A stretch of DNA of 64,000 nt from Rhizobiales bacterium Ga0077537. GTDB lineage: Bacteria > Pseudomonadota > Alphaproteobacteria > Rhizobiales > Hyphomicrobiaceae. This document shows, one piece after another, positions 34,864 to 42,889 of this stretch (its first letter is position 1; every line of letters begins with the position of its first letter). The position numbers and the translations under genes were made by a program. The stretch spans positions 1-64,000 of the forward strand of contig LNEM01000034.1 in NCBI GenBank assembly GCA_001464955.1, written 5' to 3'. The notes under the pieces were generated by a model that saw only the letters and a program-made list of their open reading frames with translations, was not told the DNA's origin and ran no database searches.

Positions 34864-36333
34864 TCAGGTGTTGTAGGCGCGCTCGCCGTGCTGGGTGATG
34901 TCGAGGCCTTCGCGCTCGGCCTGCTCCTCGGGGCGGAGGCCGACGATGATGTCGACCAGCTTGAAGAGCACGAGCGAGCCGATGCCGGAGAACAGGATGG
35001 TGAAGCCGACGGCCTTCGACTGGGTGATCAACTGCGCCACCATGTCGTAGGCCCCTGCAACCGCCTCACCCGGCTTCGCCGCGTAGTCGAGGATGCCGGC
35101 GCCACCGAAGTCCGGAGAGGCGACGATCGCCGTTCCGAGAGCGCCGACGATGCCGCCGACGCCGTGGATGCCGAACACGTCGAGGCTGTCATCGTAGCCG
35201 AGGGCGTTCTTGATGCCCGTGCAGAAGATGAAGCAGACGATACCCGCCACGAGGCCGAGCACGATCGACCCCATCGGACCCGCGAAGCCGGCTGCCGGCG
35301 TCACGGCAACGAGACCTGCAATGGCGCCGGAGACGAGACCAAGCAGCGACGGCTTGCCCTTCTCCATCCACTCAGCGAGCATCCAGGCTAGGGCTGCTGC
35401 TGCCGTCGCGACGAAGGTGTTGATCATCGCGAGTGCCGCGGTGCCGTTGGCCTCGAGGTTGGAGCCGGCGTTGAAGCCGAACCAGCCGACCCAGAGCAAC
35501 GACGCGCCGATCAGCGTCATGGTGAGGGAGTGCGGCGCCATCTGTTCGCGGCGGTAGCCGACGCGACGACCGATGACGAGCGCGCCGACGAGGCCGGCGA
35601 TACCCGCGTTGATGTGGACCACCGTGCCGCCCGCAAAGTCGAGAGCGCCCCACGAGAAGAGCATGCCTGCATCAGCCTGTACGGCTGCCAGAGCCGCGTC
35701 GGCCGCAGCCTTGGCCGGACCAGTCGCCGCTGCCGCCGCCTTGGCCGCATCGCCGATGGCGTCGGGGCCCGCCCAGTACCAGACCATGTGGGCCATCGGG
35801 AAGTAGATGAAGGTCACCCATAGCAGGCTGAACAGCATCAGGGCGCCGAACTTCACGCGCTCGGCGAAAGCGCCGACGATGAGGGCCGGGGTGATGGCCG
35901 CGAACGTCATCTGGAAGCAGATGTAGACATACTCGGGGATAACGACGCCGTTGGAGAAGGTCGCCGCCGTGCTCTCGGCCGTGACGCCCTTGAGGAACAT
36001 CTTGTCGAGGCCGCCGACCCAGGCGTTGAGCGCGCCGCCGTTGGTGAACGCCAGGCTGTAGCCATAGACGCACCAGACGATCATCACCATGCACGAGATG
36101 GCGAAGACCTGCATGAGAACGGACAGCATGTTCTTCGAGCGAACGAGGCCGCCGTAGAACAGGGCGAGGCCCGGCAGCGTCATCAGCAGGACCAGGATCG
36201 TGGCCATCATCACGAACGTGGTGTCACCCTTGTTGGGGACCGGGCCGGCAGCAAGAGCCGGTAGCGCCGTCGCCGCGATCGCGATCGCAGCAGCCGCAAG
36301 CGGCATACCGAGGCGCGTGAGAACTCTCTTCAT
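34864..36333 (-). CDS. amtB: Ammonium transporter
   Basis: The 489-residue inner-membrane channel conducts NH3/NH4+. A cleavable signal-like segment (about residues 1-28) precedes eleven expected helices. Family motifs include LALFYGGLVRSKN, DFAGGTVVHINAGIAGLVGA with the first pore His, and DSLDVFGIHGVGGIVGALGTA with the second. An Ala-rich insert (AKAAAAATGPAKAAADAALAA) in the loop before the DFAGG helix is a variant seen in some alphaproteobacterial proteins. It follows glnK by 51 bp, so the PII protein can gate the channel in response to nitrogen status. Confidence 0.97.
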   Translation of the reverse strand: MKRVLTRLGMPLAAAAIAIAATALPALAAGPVPNKGDTTFVMMATILVLLMTLPGLALFYGGLVRSKNMLSVLMQVFAISCMVMIVWCVYGYSLAFTNGGALNAWVGGLDKMFLKGVTAESTAATFSNGVVIPEYVYICFQMTFAAITPALIVGAFAERVKFGALMLFSLLWVTFIYFPMAHMVWYWAGPDAIGDAAKAAAAATGPAKAAADAALAAVQADAGMLFSWGALDFAGGTVVHINAGIAGLVGALVIGRRVGYRREQMAPHSLTMTLIGASLLWVGWFGFNAGSNLEANGTAALAMINTFVATAAAALAWMLAEWMEKGKPSLLGLVSGAIAGLVAVTPAAGFAGPMGSIVLGLVAGIVCFIFCTGIKNALGYDDSLDVFGIHGVGGIVGALGTAIVASPDFGGAGILDYAAKPGEAVAGAYDMVAQLITQSKAVGFTILFSGIGSLVLFKLVDIIVGLRPEEQAEREGLDITQHGERAYNT

Positions 36334-36384
36334 CTTTCGATCTTCCCCGTGTTGTGCGGATTTGCGAAGTCAGAGACGCGCCCG

Positions 36385-37046
<662 letters not shown>

Positions 37047-37940
37047 TCAGCTTACGCTGAACGACGTCGCCCGCTGGCGCATGAGCCCTTCCTGAGCGAC
37101 GGAGGCCACGAGCACACCCGTCCGCGTGTAGACGCTACCCCGGCACAACCCACGCGCGCCGTGAGCGCTGGGGCTGTCCTGCACGTAGAGCAGCCACTCG
37201 TCGGCGCGGAAGGGCCGGTGGAACCACATGGCGTGGTCGAGGCTCGCAAGCTGCATATCGGTGTCGAAGGCCATCCGGCCATGGGCGATCAGGGCGGTGT
37301 CGAGGAGGGTGAAGTCGGAGGCGTAGGCGAGCGCACACTGGTGCAGGGCCGGGCTGTCCGGCAGGCGGCCGTTGGCGCGCATCCAGACGCTTTGGACGGG
37401 CTCGCGGGGTTTCCGCTCGAAGTAGCGCGAGGGGTCGACGAAGCGCACCTCGATGGGACGCTCGCGCTCCCAGTATGAGCGCATGTTCTCGGGCAAGTGC
37501 GGCATAAGGCGGGTCAGCAGTTCGCGCTCGGTCGGCAAGTCCTCGGGCGCCGGCACGTCAGGCATGGGAGTGCCGTGATCCAGGCTCGCCTCGGGTTTAT
37601 GAAACGAGACGCTCATGGCGAAGATCGCACGGCCGTGCTGGATGGCCTTCACGCGGCGCGTCGTGAAGCTGCCGCCGTCGCGGATGCGCTCGACGTCATA
37701 GACGATCGGCGCCTTCGGGTCGCCGGCGAGCAGGAAGTAGGCGTGCGCCGAGTGGGCGAGGCGATTGTCGGGCACGGTGCGGACGGCTGCGACGAGCGCC
37801 TGGCCCAGCACCTGGCCACCATAGACGCGCTGCCAGCCCTCGCTCGGGCCACGCCCGCGATAGAGGTTCTCCTCGAGGCGCTCGAGATCGAGAAGCGCCA
37901 GAAGATCGCCGAGCGCCTGACCACTGTCGGTTCCCGTCAT
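37047..37940 (-). CDS. tesB: Acyl-CoA thioesterase II, TesB-like
   Basis: The 297-residue double-hotdog thioesterase hydrolyses medium- and long-chain acyl-CoAs. Family motifs are RVYGGQVLGQALVAA and LAHSAHAYFLLAGDP in the first half and LASLDHAMWFHRPFRADEWLLY with the catalytic Asp in the second, ending GLCRGSVYTRTGVLVASVAQEGLMR. The ATG at 37940 is chosen because the conserved LLALLDLERLEENLYRG follows soon; an upstream in-frame ATG adds 17 residues. It is divergent from the UbiH-type gene, and its 3' end abuts the glnK regulatory region. Confidence 0.93.
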   Translation of the reverse strand: MTGTDSGQALGDLLALLDLERLEENLYRGRGPSEGWQRVYGGQVLGQALVAAVRTVPDNRLAHSAHAYFLLAGDPKAPIVYDVERIRDGGSFTTRRVKAIQHGRAIFAMSVSFHKPEASLDHGTPMPDVPAPEDLPTERELLTRLMPHLPENMRSYWERERPIEVRFVDPSRYFERKPREPVQSVWMRANGRLPDSPALHQCALAYASDFTLLDTALIAHGRMAFDTDMQLASLDHAMWFHRPFRADEWLLYVQDSPSAHGARGLCRGSVYTRTGVLVASVAQEGLMRQRATSFSVS

Positions 37941-38167
37941 CGCACGCAGACCTTTCCATCGTCGTCCATTGCCATCGGAGGCCCGGGGCATCCGGAATCG
38001 AGGCGGACGGCGGGCTCAGCCTGCGCCGGTTTGGCGTTTCACATCGCCTCGCGCGCACGGCATAATCGCCCTATTAGATGCGCCGCACAAAATGCCCCGC
38101 GTCCCCTCCTGTCAAGGCGGAGGTCGATGCGGGGACCGCGTACCGGCAGGCAAGGACGGTTTCCGAC

Positions 38168-39409
38168 ATGACGGCTCCGGCAAACGGCGTGTTCGACATC
38201 GCCATCGGCGGCGGCAGCTTCGCGGGCCTCGCGCTGGCGCTCGCCATCGTCAGGGCGTCCCACACGGGGCTCACGGTTGCCGTGGTCGACCGGAGCCTTC
38301 CAGGTCCCGATCCGATGAAGCCCGACCCCCGCGCCTTCGCGCTTGCGGCGGGCTCGCGACGGCTGCTCGAGGCGATCGGCGTCTGGCCGGCCGTGGCCAG
38401 CGAGGCCGAGCCGGTGAGTGGCATCGACATCACGGATTCCGACCTCGGCGACTTCATGAGGCCGCTGGCGCTCTCCTACGACACCACGCTCGACGGCGAG
38501 CCGCAAATGCTGATCCTGCCGGCCGATACGCTGCGGGCGGCGCTGGTGGACGCCGTGCTCGCGGAGCCCGACGTGACGCTCGTGACCGGCAGCGACATTG
38601 CCGGCCTCGACATGGCGCCGGGCTACGGACGGATCCGGCTCCGAAACGGAGACAGCATTGCGGGGCGTCTCGTGGTGGCGGCCGACGGCGCGCGCTCGAC
38701 GCTCCGGGACGCGGCCGGCATCTCCATCGTCGGGGGACATTACGGGCAGCGCGGCATCATCACCGTGGTCAGTCATGGGGAGGAGCACGGCGGCCGGGCG
38801 GTGCAGCACTTCCTGCCGGGCGGGCCGTTCGCGATGCTGCCGCTGCCGGCCAAGCGGACGTGCATCACGTGGTCCGAATGCGAGGCCGAGGCGACACGCA
38901 TCCTGGCGCTCGACGACGTGGCGTTCCTCGCCGAGGTGCAGCTGCGCGCCGGCTGGCAACGGGGGGAACTGGCGCTCGAGGGCCCGAGGGCCTCATGGCC
39001 GCTCGCGACACATCTGGCGCGCGGGCTCGTCGCGTCGCGATTGGCGCTCATCGGGGATGCGGCGCGGGCCGTGCATCCGATCGCCGGGCAGGGCGTCAAT
39101 CTGGGGTTCCGGGACGTCGCAGCCCTCGTCGAAGCGCTCGCGGACGGCGTGGGGCTCGGGCTCGAAGCGGGGGATGTGACGATACTCGAGCGCTACGAGC
39201 GATGGCGGCGGGCGGACGGCACGCAGGCGGCGATGGCGTTCAGCGCGCTCAATGCGCTCTTCTCGAACACGTCACGGCCGCTGCGGGCGGTCCGTACGGC
39301 TGGGCTCGGGCTGGTCGACCGCTTGCCGGGCGTGAAGGAAATGCTGGTCAGGGAGGCGGCCGGCACCACCGGCTTGCCCCCCAAGCTGCTGACGGGCGGG
39401 ACGCTCTGA
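38168..39409 (+). CDS. UbiH/UbiF/VisC/COQ6-family FAD-dependent hydroxylase
   Basis: This 413-residue flavin monooxygenase most likely hydroxylates the ring of a ubiquinone precursor. The FAD-binding motif is AIGGGSFAGLALALAI; the conserved DG segment is VVAADGARSTLRDAAGI and the GD motif ALIGDAARAVHPIAGQGVNLGFRD. Which of the ubiquinone carbons is modified cannot be told from the sequence. The ATG at 38168 places the Rossmann motif near the N-terminus; an in-frame ATG at 38078 would add 30 unconserved residues. It converges on the M15-type peptidase gene. Confidence 0.9.
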   Translation: MTAPANGVFDIAIGGGSFAGLALALAIVRASHTGLTVAVVDRSLPGPDPMKPDPRAFALAAGSRRLLEAIGVWPAVASEAEPVSGIDITDSDLGDFMRPLALSYDTTLDGEPQMLILPADTLRAALVDAVLAEPDVTLVTGSDIAGLDMAPGYGRIRLRNGDSIAGRLVVAADGARSTLRDAAGISIVGGHYGQRGIITVVSHGEEHGGRAVQHFLPGGPFAMLPLPAKRTCITWSECEAEATRILALDDVAFLAEVQLRAGWQRGELALEGPRASWPLATHLARGLVASRLALIGDAARAVHPIAGQGVNLGFRDVAALVEALADGVGLGLEAGDVTILERYERWRRADGTQAAMAFSALNALFSNTSRPLRAVRTAGLGLVDRLPGVKEMLVREAAGTTGLPPKLLTGGTL

Positions 39410-39443
39410 GGCGCCCCACCCGGCCGTTGTCCCACACGCGCAC

Positions 39444-40205
39444 CTACCAGCTGCGTCGCGCACCGGTATCGATGTGGAAGAGACCGCCGCCATAGTGCTT
39501 GAAGCCGCCGACGAGGCTGCGGATGAAGCTCGACGCGGCGCGCCAGTTGCCGTGCACCCGGAAGTCGGCGGCATCACCAGTCAGGTGCATGGAGCGCCGC
39601 GCGCCACCGACGCGGGCATTGCGGGAACGGCTGCGGCATGTCGAATTGACGGTCACGGAGCCGAACTGGGAAGCGACCTGTGCGATGACACTCCGCAGCG
39701 ACCCGTTCAGGCAGCCCGCGCTGGCCACCCACCGCACACCACCGCCGCCGGCGATGCTGCGCTGCGGCCGCGCCTGCGGCACGTAGGTTGGACCGAGGCT
39801 TGCTACCTGTACGCCACGCCTGGCGGCGGTCCTGCGGGACTTCCGGGGCGCGGGGGACCGATCGTAAACGAGGGACCGCGGCGCCTTTGCCTTCTTGCGC
39901 GTGGCGCGACGGGGGGCTGCCTCGTCATCGATGTCGGACAGCGCGGCGACAACGATCGGGCGGGAGGTCCGGAACGTTTCCTTGTTCCAGTATTCGGGCG
40001 TATCTGCCCGCGCCTCCAGCGTCGGCATCCAGAACACGGCCATCACGGCTGCGACGAGCACGGCCATCAATCGCGCACCACCGGCACGCGTCAGTTGCGC
40101 GCCATCGGCACGCGTCAGTTGCGCGCCATCGGCACGCGTCAGTTGCGCGCCATCGGCACGCGTCAGTTGCGCGCCATCGGCGCGACCCCAACCTCGACAG
40201 AGCAT
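39444..40205 (-). CDS. Secreted D-Ala-D-Ala carboxypeptidase-like (M15-type) protein with tandem repeats
   Basis: The 253-residue product ends in an M15A-type peptidoglycan peptidase domain (about 155-253). Probable zinc ligands are His207 and Asp214 in RSMHLTGDAADFRV and His244 in GLFHIDTG; Cys165 and Cys190 could form a disulfide. The N-terminus is unusual: residues 8-39 are four exact copies of RADGAQLT, followed by a fifth degenerate copy, directly before the hydrophobic signal segment (about 46-67, ending LEARA). The middle (about 95-150) is basic and disordered. The ATG at 40205 follows CAGGGGAG. It is probably secreted and involved in cell-wall turnover. Confidence 0.8.
   Translation of the reverse strand: MLCRGWGRADGAQLTRADGAQLTRADGAQLTRADGAQLTRAGGARLMAVLVAAVMAVFWMPTLEARADTPEYWNKETFRTSRPIVVAALSDIDDEAAPRRATRKKAKAPRSLVYDRSPAPRKSRRTAARRGVQVASLGPTYVPQARPQRSIAGGGGVRWVASAGCLNGSLRSVIAQVASQFGSVTVNSTCRSRSRNARVGGARRSMHLTGDAADFRVHGNWRAASSFIRSLVGGFKHYGGGLFHIDTGARRSW
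40083..40178. repeat. 24-bp perfect tandem repeat, four copies
   Basis: Four identical 24-bp units beginning GGCACGCGTCAGTTGCG run in tandem from 40083 to 40178, and a decayed half-copy lies at each side. They are in frame inside the 5' end of the M15-type peptidase gene and encode RADGAQLT on the minus strand. Confidence 0.97.
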
Positions 40206-40439
40206 GAATTCACTCCCCTGCTCCTCGCCGTGCGGTCGTCGGACGAAGCTCACGCATGAGGGGGGGCGCCCGCACGGCCATTCCCCGACAGGGGCCGGCA
40301 AGTAGCGGCGACGGTCTCGAAATGGGACGAGCAAGTGTGCATATGGTTTACAGGCATGGTTAACGGAATCAACCTTCGGACGCTCGCTTGAAGCGACGGT
40401 CTCGAGCCAGATCAGAGGGTTACATTGTAGCTTTCACGA

Positions 40440-40467
40440 TAAACGCCCGGGAGCTGGCTCCCGGGCG
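40440..40467 (-). terminator. Terminator after the DUF1150 gene
   Basis: An 11-bp perfect stem CGCCCGGGAGC with its complement and a 2-nt loop lies 33 nt after the DUF1150 stop and is followed by TTTATCG on the minus strand. It separates the heat-shock operon from the M15-type peptidase gene. Confidence 0.6.
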
Positions 40468-40499
40468 GCGCTCTCAGGCACATGCTTCGGCCGGCGTAC

Positions 40500-40826
40500 T
40501 CAGTGGACGCTGGCGATTTCGAGTTCGCCGTCGAGGGCGTGCCCCACGGCAGCCTGACGGCTGTCCGTCAGGGCGATGGGTGTCCCGTCGGCGGCATGCA
40601 AGGCGTACAGATCGATGCCTCGCGGCAGGCCCTTGATGCTCGGGAACATGCGACGGGCTTCGGCGCTGGTCATCGACTTGATGTAGGCGACCTGACCGTC
40701 CCCCAGACGCGCGAGCTCGATTTCGGTGATGAGAGACTGCCGGGCTTCCATGGACCGGACCCGTGACCGGGCCGGACGGCGAGCCGGGGCACGCGTTGCA
40801 CCGGGGCGCTTCTTGGTCTTCTGCAT
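40500..40826 (-). CDS. DUF1150 family protein
   Basis: A 108-residue protein with a basic, probably disordered N-terminus (about 1-25, rich in Arg, Ala and Pro) and a DUF1150 domain: LARLGDGQVAYIKSMTS, LFxxIKGLPRGIDLYAL-like core and the conserved ADGTPIALTDSRQAAV. Function is unknown. In alphaproteobacteria the family is habitually encoded next to small heat-shock proteins, as here, 132 bp after hsp20, so a role with the chaperone is a fair guess. AAGGAGTG precedes the start. Confidence 0.88.
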   Translation of the reverse strand: MQKTKKRPGATRAPARRPARSRVRSMEARQSLITEIELARLGDGQVAYIKSMTSAEARRMFPSIKGLPRGIDLYALHAADGTPIALTDSRQAAVGHALDGELEIASVH

Positions 40827-40958
40827 AACGCCACTCCTTCCTGCCTGGCTTACCGAGGCACGAATGCAAGCACTTTAGCGGAACCCTTGACAGGCGCCGC
40901 TTCGCCGCTTGCCAGTATGATCATTCGATTCTTAAGAGCGCGCTGTGACAGAAACGGC

Positions 40959-41396
40959 TCACGATCCAGCTTTCTGCCGGCCGATCTCGATGCGCCGCAC
41001 CATGCGATCGGGCTCGTGACGGACCAAATCCACCGTCAACAGGCCGTTCTCGAGATCTGCGGAGCGCACCTCGATGCCGTCGGCAAGGACGAACGTGCGC
41101 TGGAATTGGCGCGCTGCTATGCCGCGGTGCAGATACTCCCGCGAGCGGTCGTCCTCCTGCTTGCCACGTACGACGAGCTGATTGTCCTCGACCAGCACCT
41201 CGAGCTGCTCCCGTCGGAAGCCGGCGACGGCGAGCACGATCCGCAGCGTCTCGGGCCCGCTCTCCGAACGGGCTACGCGCTCGATGTTGTAGGGCGGATA
41301 GCCGTCGGCGCCACCCTTTCCGACACGATCGATCAGGCGTTCGATCTCTTCGAACCCCAGAAGCAGGGGGCTGGACATGAGTGTCATGCGAGTCAT
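40959..41396 (-). CDS. Small heat-shock protein Hsp20 (IbpA-like)
   Basis: A 145-residue holdase chaperone that binds unfolded proteins in the cytosol. The alpha-crystallin domain is clear: YPPYNIERVA, then LRIVLAVAGFRREQLEVLVEDNQLVVRGKQ and the RxFQRTFVLADGIEV and LENGLLTVDLVR strands, with an IEI-like tail (RRIEIG). The ATG at 41396 is favoured, as AAAGGG lies 11 nt before it; in-frame ATGs at 41387 and 41378 are possible. A sigma-32-like promoter and a leader resembling ROSE RNA thermometers lie upstream. DUF1150 follows on the same strand. Confidence 0.93.
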   Translation of the reverse strand: MTRMTLMSSPLLLGFEEIERLIDRVGKGGADGYPPYNIERVARSESGPETLRIVLAVAGFRREQLEVLVEDNQLVVRGKQEDDRSREYLHRGIAARQFQRTFVLADGIEVRSADLENGLLTVDLVRHEPDRMVRRIEIGRQKAGS

Positions 41397-41485
41397 GCGG
41401 TGCAAAGCCCTTTGAGCAAGCGACCTTGTAGCAACGCTGCCGCCGACGGAGCCGACGGCGCGGCCCTCCTCGAGGCGCCGCTGCG
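41397..41485 (-). promoter_or_regulatory. hsp20 leader, possible ROSE-type RNA thermometer
   Basis: The leader is about 90 nt long and GC-rich. A CTTGCTC element (complement of 41414-41420) sits directly against the AAAGGG ribosome-binding site, as the conserved anti-Shine-Dalgarno box does in rhizobial ROSE elements. Pairing here looks weak, and the fold was not computed. Confidence 0.3.
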
Positions 41486-41494
41486 TTAGGCTAC

Positions 41495-41523
41495 ATATGG
41501 GACTCGGGCGCGGCCCGATCAAT
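41495..41523 (-). promoter_or_regulatory. Sigma-32-like promoter of hsp20
   Basis: ATTGATC and CCCATAT are separated by 15 bp on the minus strand, resembling the -35 (CTTGAA) and -10 (CCCCATNT) of heat-shock promoters. It lies about 100 bp before the hsp20 start. Confidence 0.4.
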
Positions 41524-41570
41524 CGGTCTCCGAAAATACTTCGGACACCAGAACGGCCGCCGGCCTCACC

Positions 41571-41945
41571 TCAAGGCTTGGGTTGCATGCGCTGCGCGGC
41601 GTCGCTCATGAGGCGCGCAAGCTCCTGAGACTGCTCGGCATAGATGCGCATCTGCTTCTGGGCGTAGCGGGACTGGATCTCCATGGCCTCGCGCGCATCG
41701 CGGGCGCGAGCCAGCTCGGTGGCGAAGGAGAAGCTCGATTCGAGGTTCTCCTGGGCGTAGCGCATGGCCTTGCCCTGCACCTCACGCGCGCCGTCGGCCA
41801 TGGCGCCCGACGACCTCGTCATCATGTCCTGGGCCTTGCGCGCCATGTCCAGGAACTGCGCATAGGCCTGGCGAGCCTGCTCGACGTTGCGCTCTGCCAT
41901 CTCGCGCATCTGAGGCGGGATCTCGAAGGGAGGCGTTTCGGACAT
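41571..41945 (-). CDS. Phasin family protein
   Basis: A 124-residue amphipathic helical protein of the phasin_2 type, which coats polyhydroxyalkanoate granules or, in many alphaproteobacteria, acts as a stress-related helper. The sequence is almost wholly alpha-helical: NVEQARQAYAQFLDMARKAQDMM, then AREVQGKAMRYAQENLESSF, and a Met/Gln-rich tail ending QRMQPKP. No PHA synthase is nearby. It sits upstream of the hsp20 operon on the same strand and is divergent from the histidine kinase gene. Confidence 0.88.
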   Translation of the reverse strand: MSETPPFEIPPQMREMAERNVEQARQAYAQFLDMARKAQDMMTRSSGAMADGAREVQGKAMRYAQENLESSFSFATELARARDAREAMEIQSRYAQKQMRIYAEQSQELARLMSDAAQRMQPKP

Positions 41946-42140
41946 CAGATCGGTCTCCTCGACAGGACAGCAAGGGGCGCACCGGCACCAGTCCGACGCC
42001 CGGATGCCGAGACTAGCACAGGCTTGCTGCATGGCGAGTGGAAGCGGGGTGGCCGGCGCCGTCCGCGTTCGGGGGCCAACGGCTCGACGGTGGACCGTGA
42101 CGTCCCGGCATTCTAGAGAGAGGCATCGAAGCCCGGGGGC

Positions 42141-42860
42141 ATGTCCATGCACGACAACGAGCGGCTCGCGCCTGAGCCCCTGGACCTCGGCCGGCTCGCC
42201 CACGAGTTGCGGACACCACTGGCTGCGATCCAGTCCATGGCCGATGCCTTGGCCGGGGGGCATCTCGGGACGGTGGGCGATCCGCGCCACCAGAGCTATC
42301 TGGTCAACATCCGCGAGACGGCGCAGCATGCGCTCGCCGTGATCGACGGAATGATGGCAGACGGCGGCCGATCGGCAGCGCTGGCCCACGAAGCGCCCGG
42401 CCCGGTCGATCTCGGCGCAATCGCACACGAGGTTGCGGCGAGCCTCGCTCTCCTCGCGGAGCATGCGGGCGTCCGGCTGCAGGTCGTAGCGGAGAACCAA
42501 GGGGCGTCGCGGGCGCTGGCACGACCGACCGAGGTGCGCCAGATGTTAATCAACCTCGTCTCGAACGGGATCACGCACGCCGGCCGAGGGGCATCCGTCC
42601 AGATCCGCACCGACGCACCCAGGGACGACGGGCTGGTCGCGATCGAGATCGTGGACGATGGGCCGGGCATCGCCGAGGGCGTGCTCGCTGTACTCGCCAG
42701 CGGTCGAGAGCTGGCCGATACCACGGCCGCTGCGCCGCGCCGCCGGTTGCGCCTCGGCCTCGCCGTGACGCGGGCGCTCGCCATCGCCAACGGCGGGCGT
42801 CTCGATCTCGAAACGGGGCGTGCCGGGACGCGGGCGCTGCTGCTGCTGCCGGCCGCCTGA
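42141..42860 (+). CDS. Orphan soluble sensor histidine kinase
   Basis: The 239-residue kinase consists of only a dimerisation/phosphoacceptor domain and an ATPase domain. His21 lies in the H-box LAHELRTPLAAIQSMADAL. The N-box is VRQMLINLVSNGITHA and the G1 box VDDGPGIAEGV; the G2 box is degenerate (RLRLGLAVTRALA lacks the first Gly). There is no transmembrane segment and no PAS or other sensor domain, so the signal must arrive through a partner. No response regulator is adjacent. The H-box resembles PdhS/DivJ-type HisKA sequences, but this was not tested. It converges on the M81 peptidase gene. Confidence 0.85.
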   Translation: MSMHDNERLAPEPLDLGRLAHELRTPLAAIQSMADALAGGHLGTVGDPRHQSYLVNIRETAQHALAVIDGMMADGGRSAALAHEAPGPVDLGAIAHEVAASLALLAEHAGVRLQVVAENQGASRALARPTEVRQMLINLVSNGITHAGRGASVQIRTDAPRDDGLVAIEIVDDGPGIAEGVLAVLASGRELADTTAAAPRRRLRLGLAVTRALAIANGGRLDLETGRAGTRALLLLPAA

Positions 42861-42889
42861 GCGTAGCGCCGCCAATCGGCGCGGTCGCT

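Noticed and set aside
40083..40178. Short regular repeats that could suggest a CRISPR array
   Set aside because: Units are contiguous with no spacers, and they lie in frame inside a coding sequence.
40340..40370. Second CtrA box upstream of the M15-type peptidase gene
   Set aside because: TTAAC and GTTTAC elements are present, but spacing and one half-site do not fit TTAA-N7-TTAAC.
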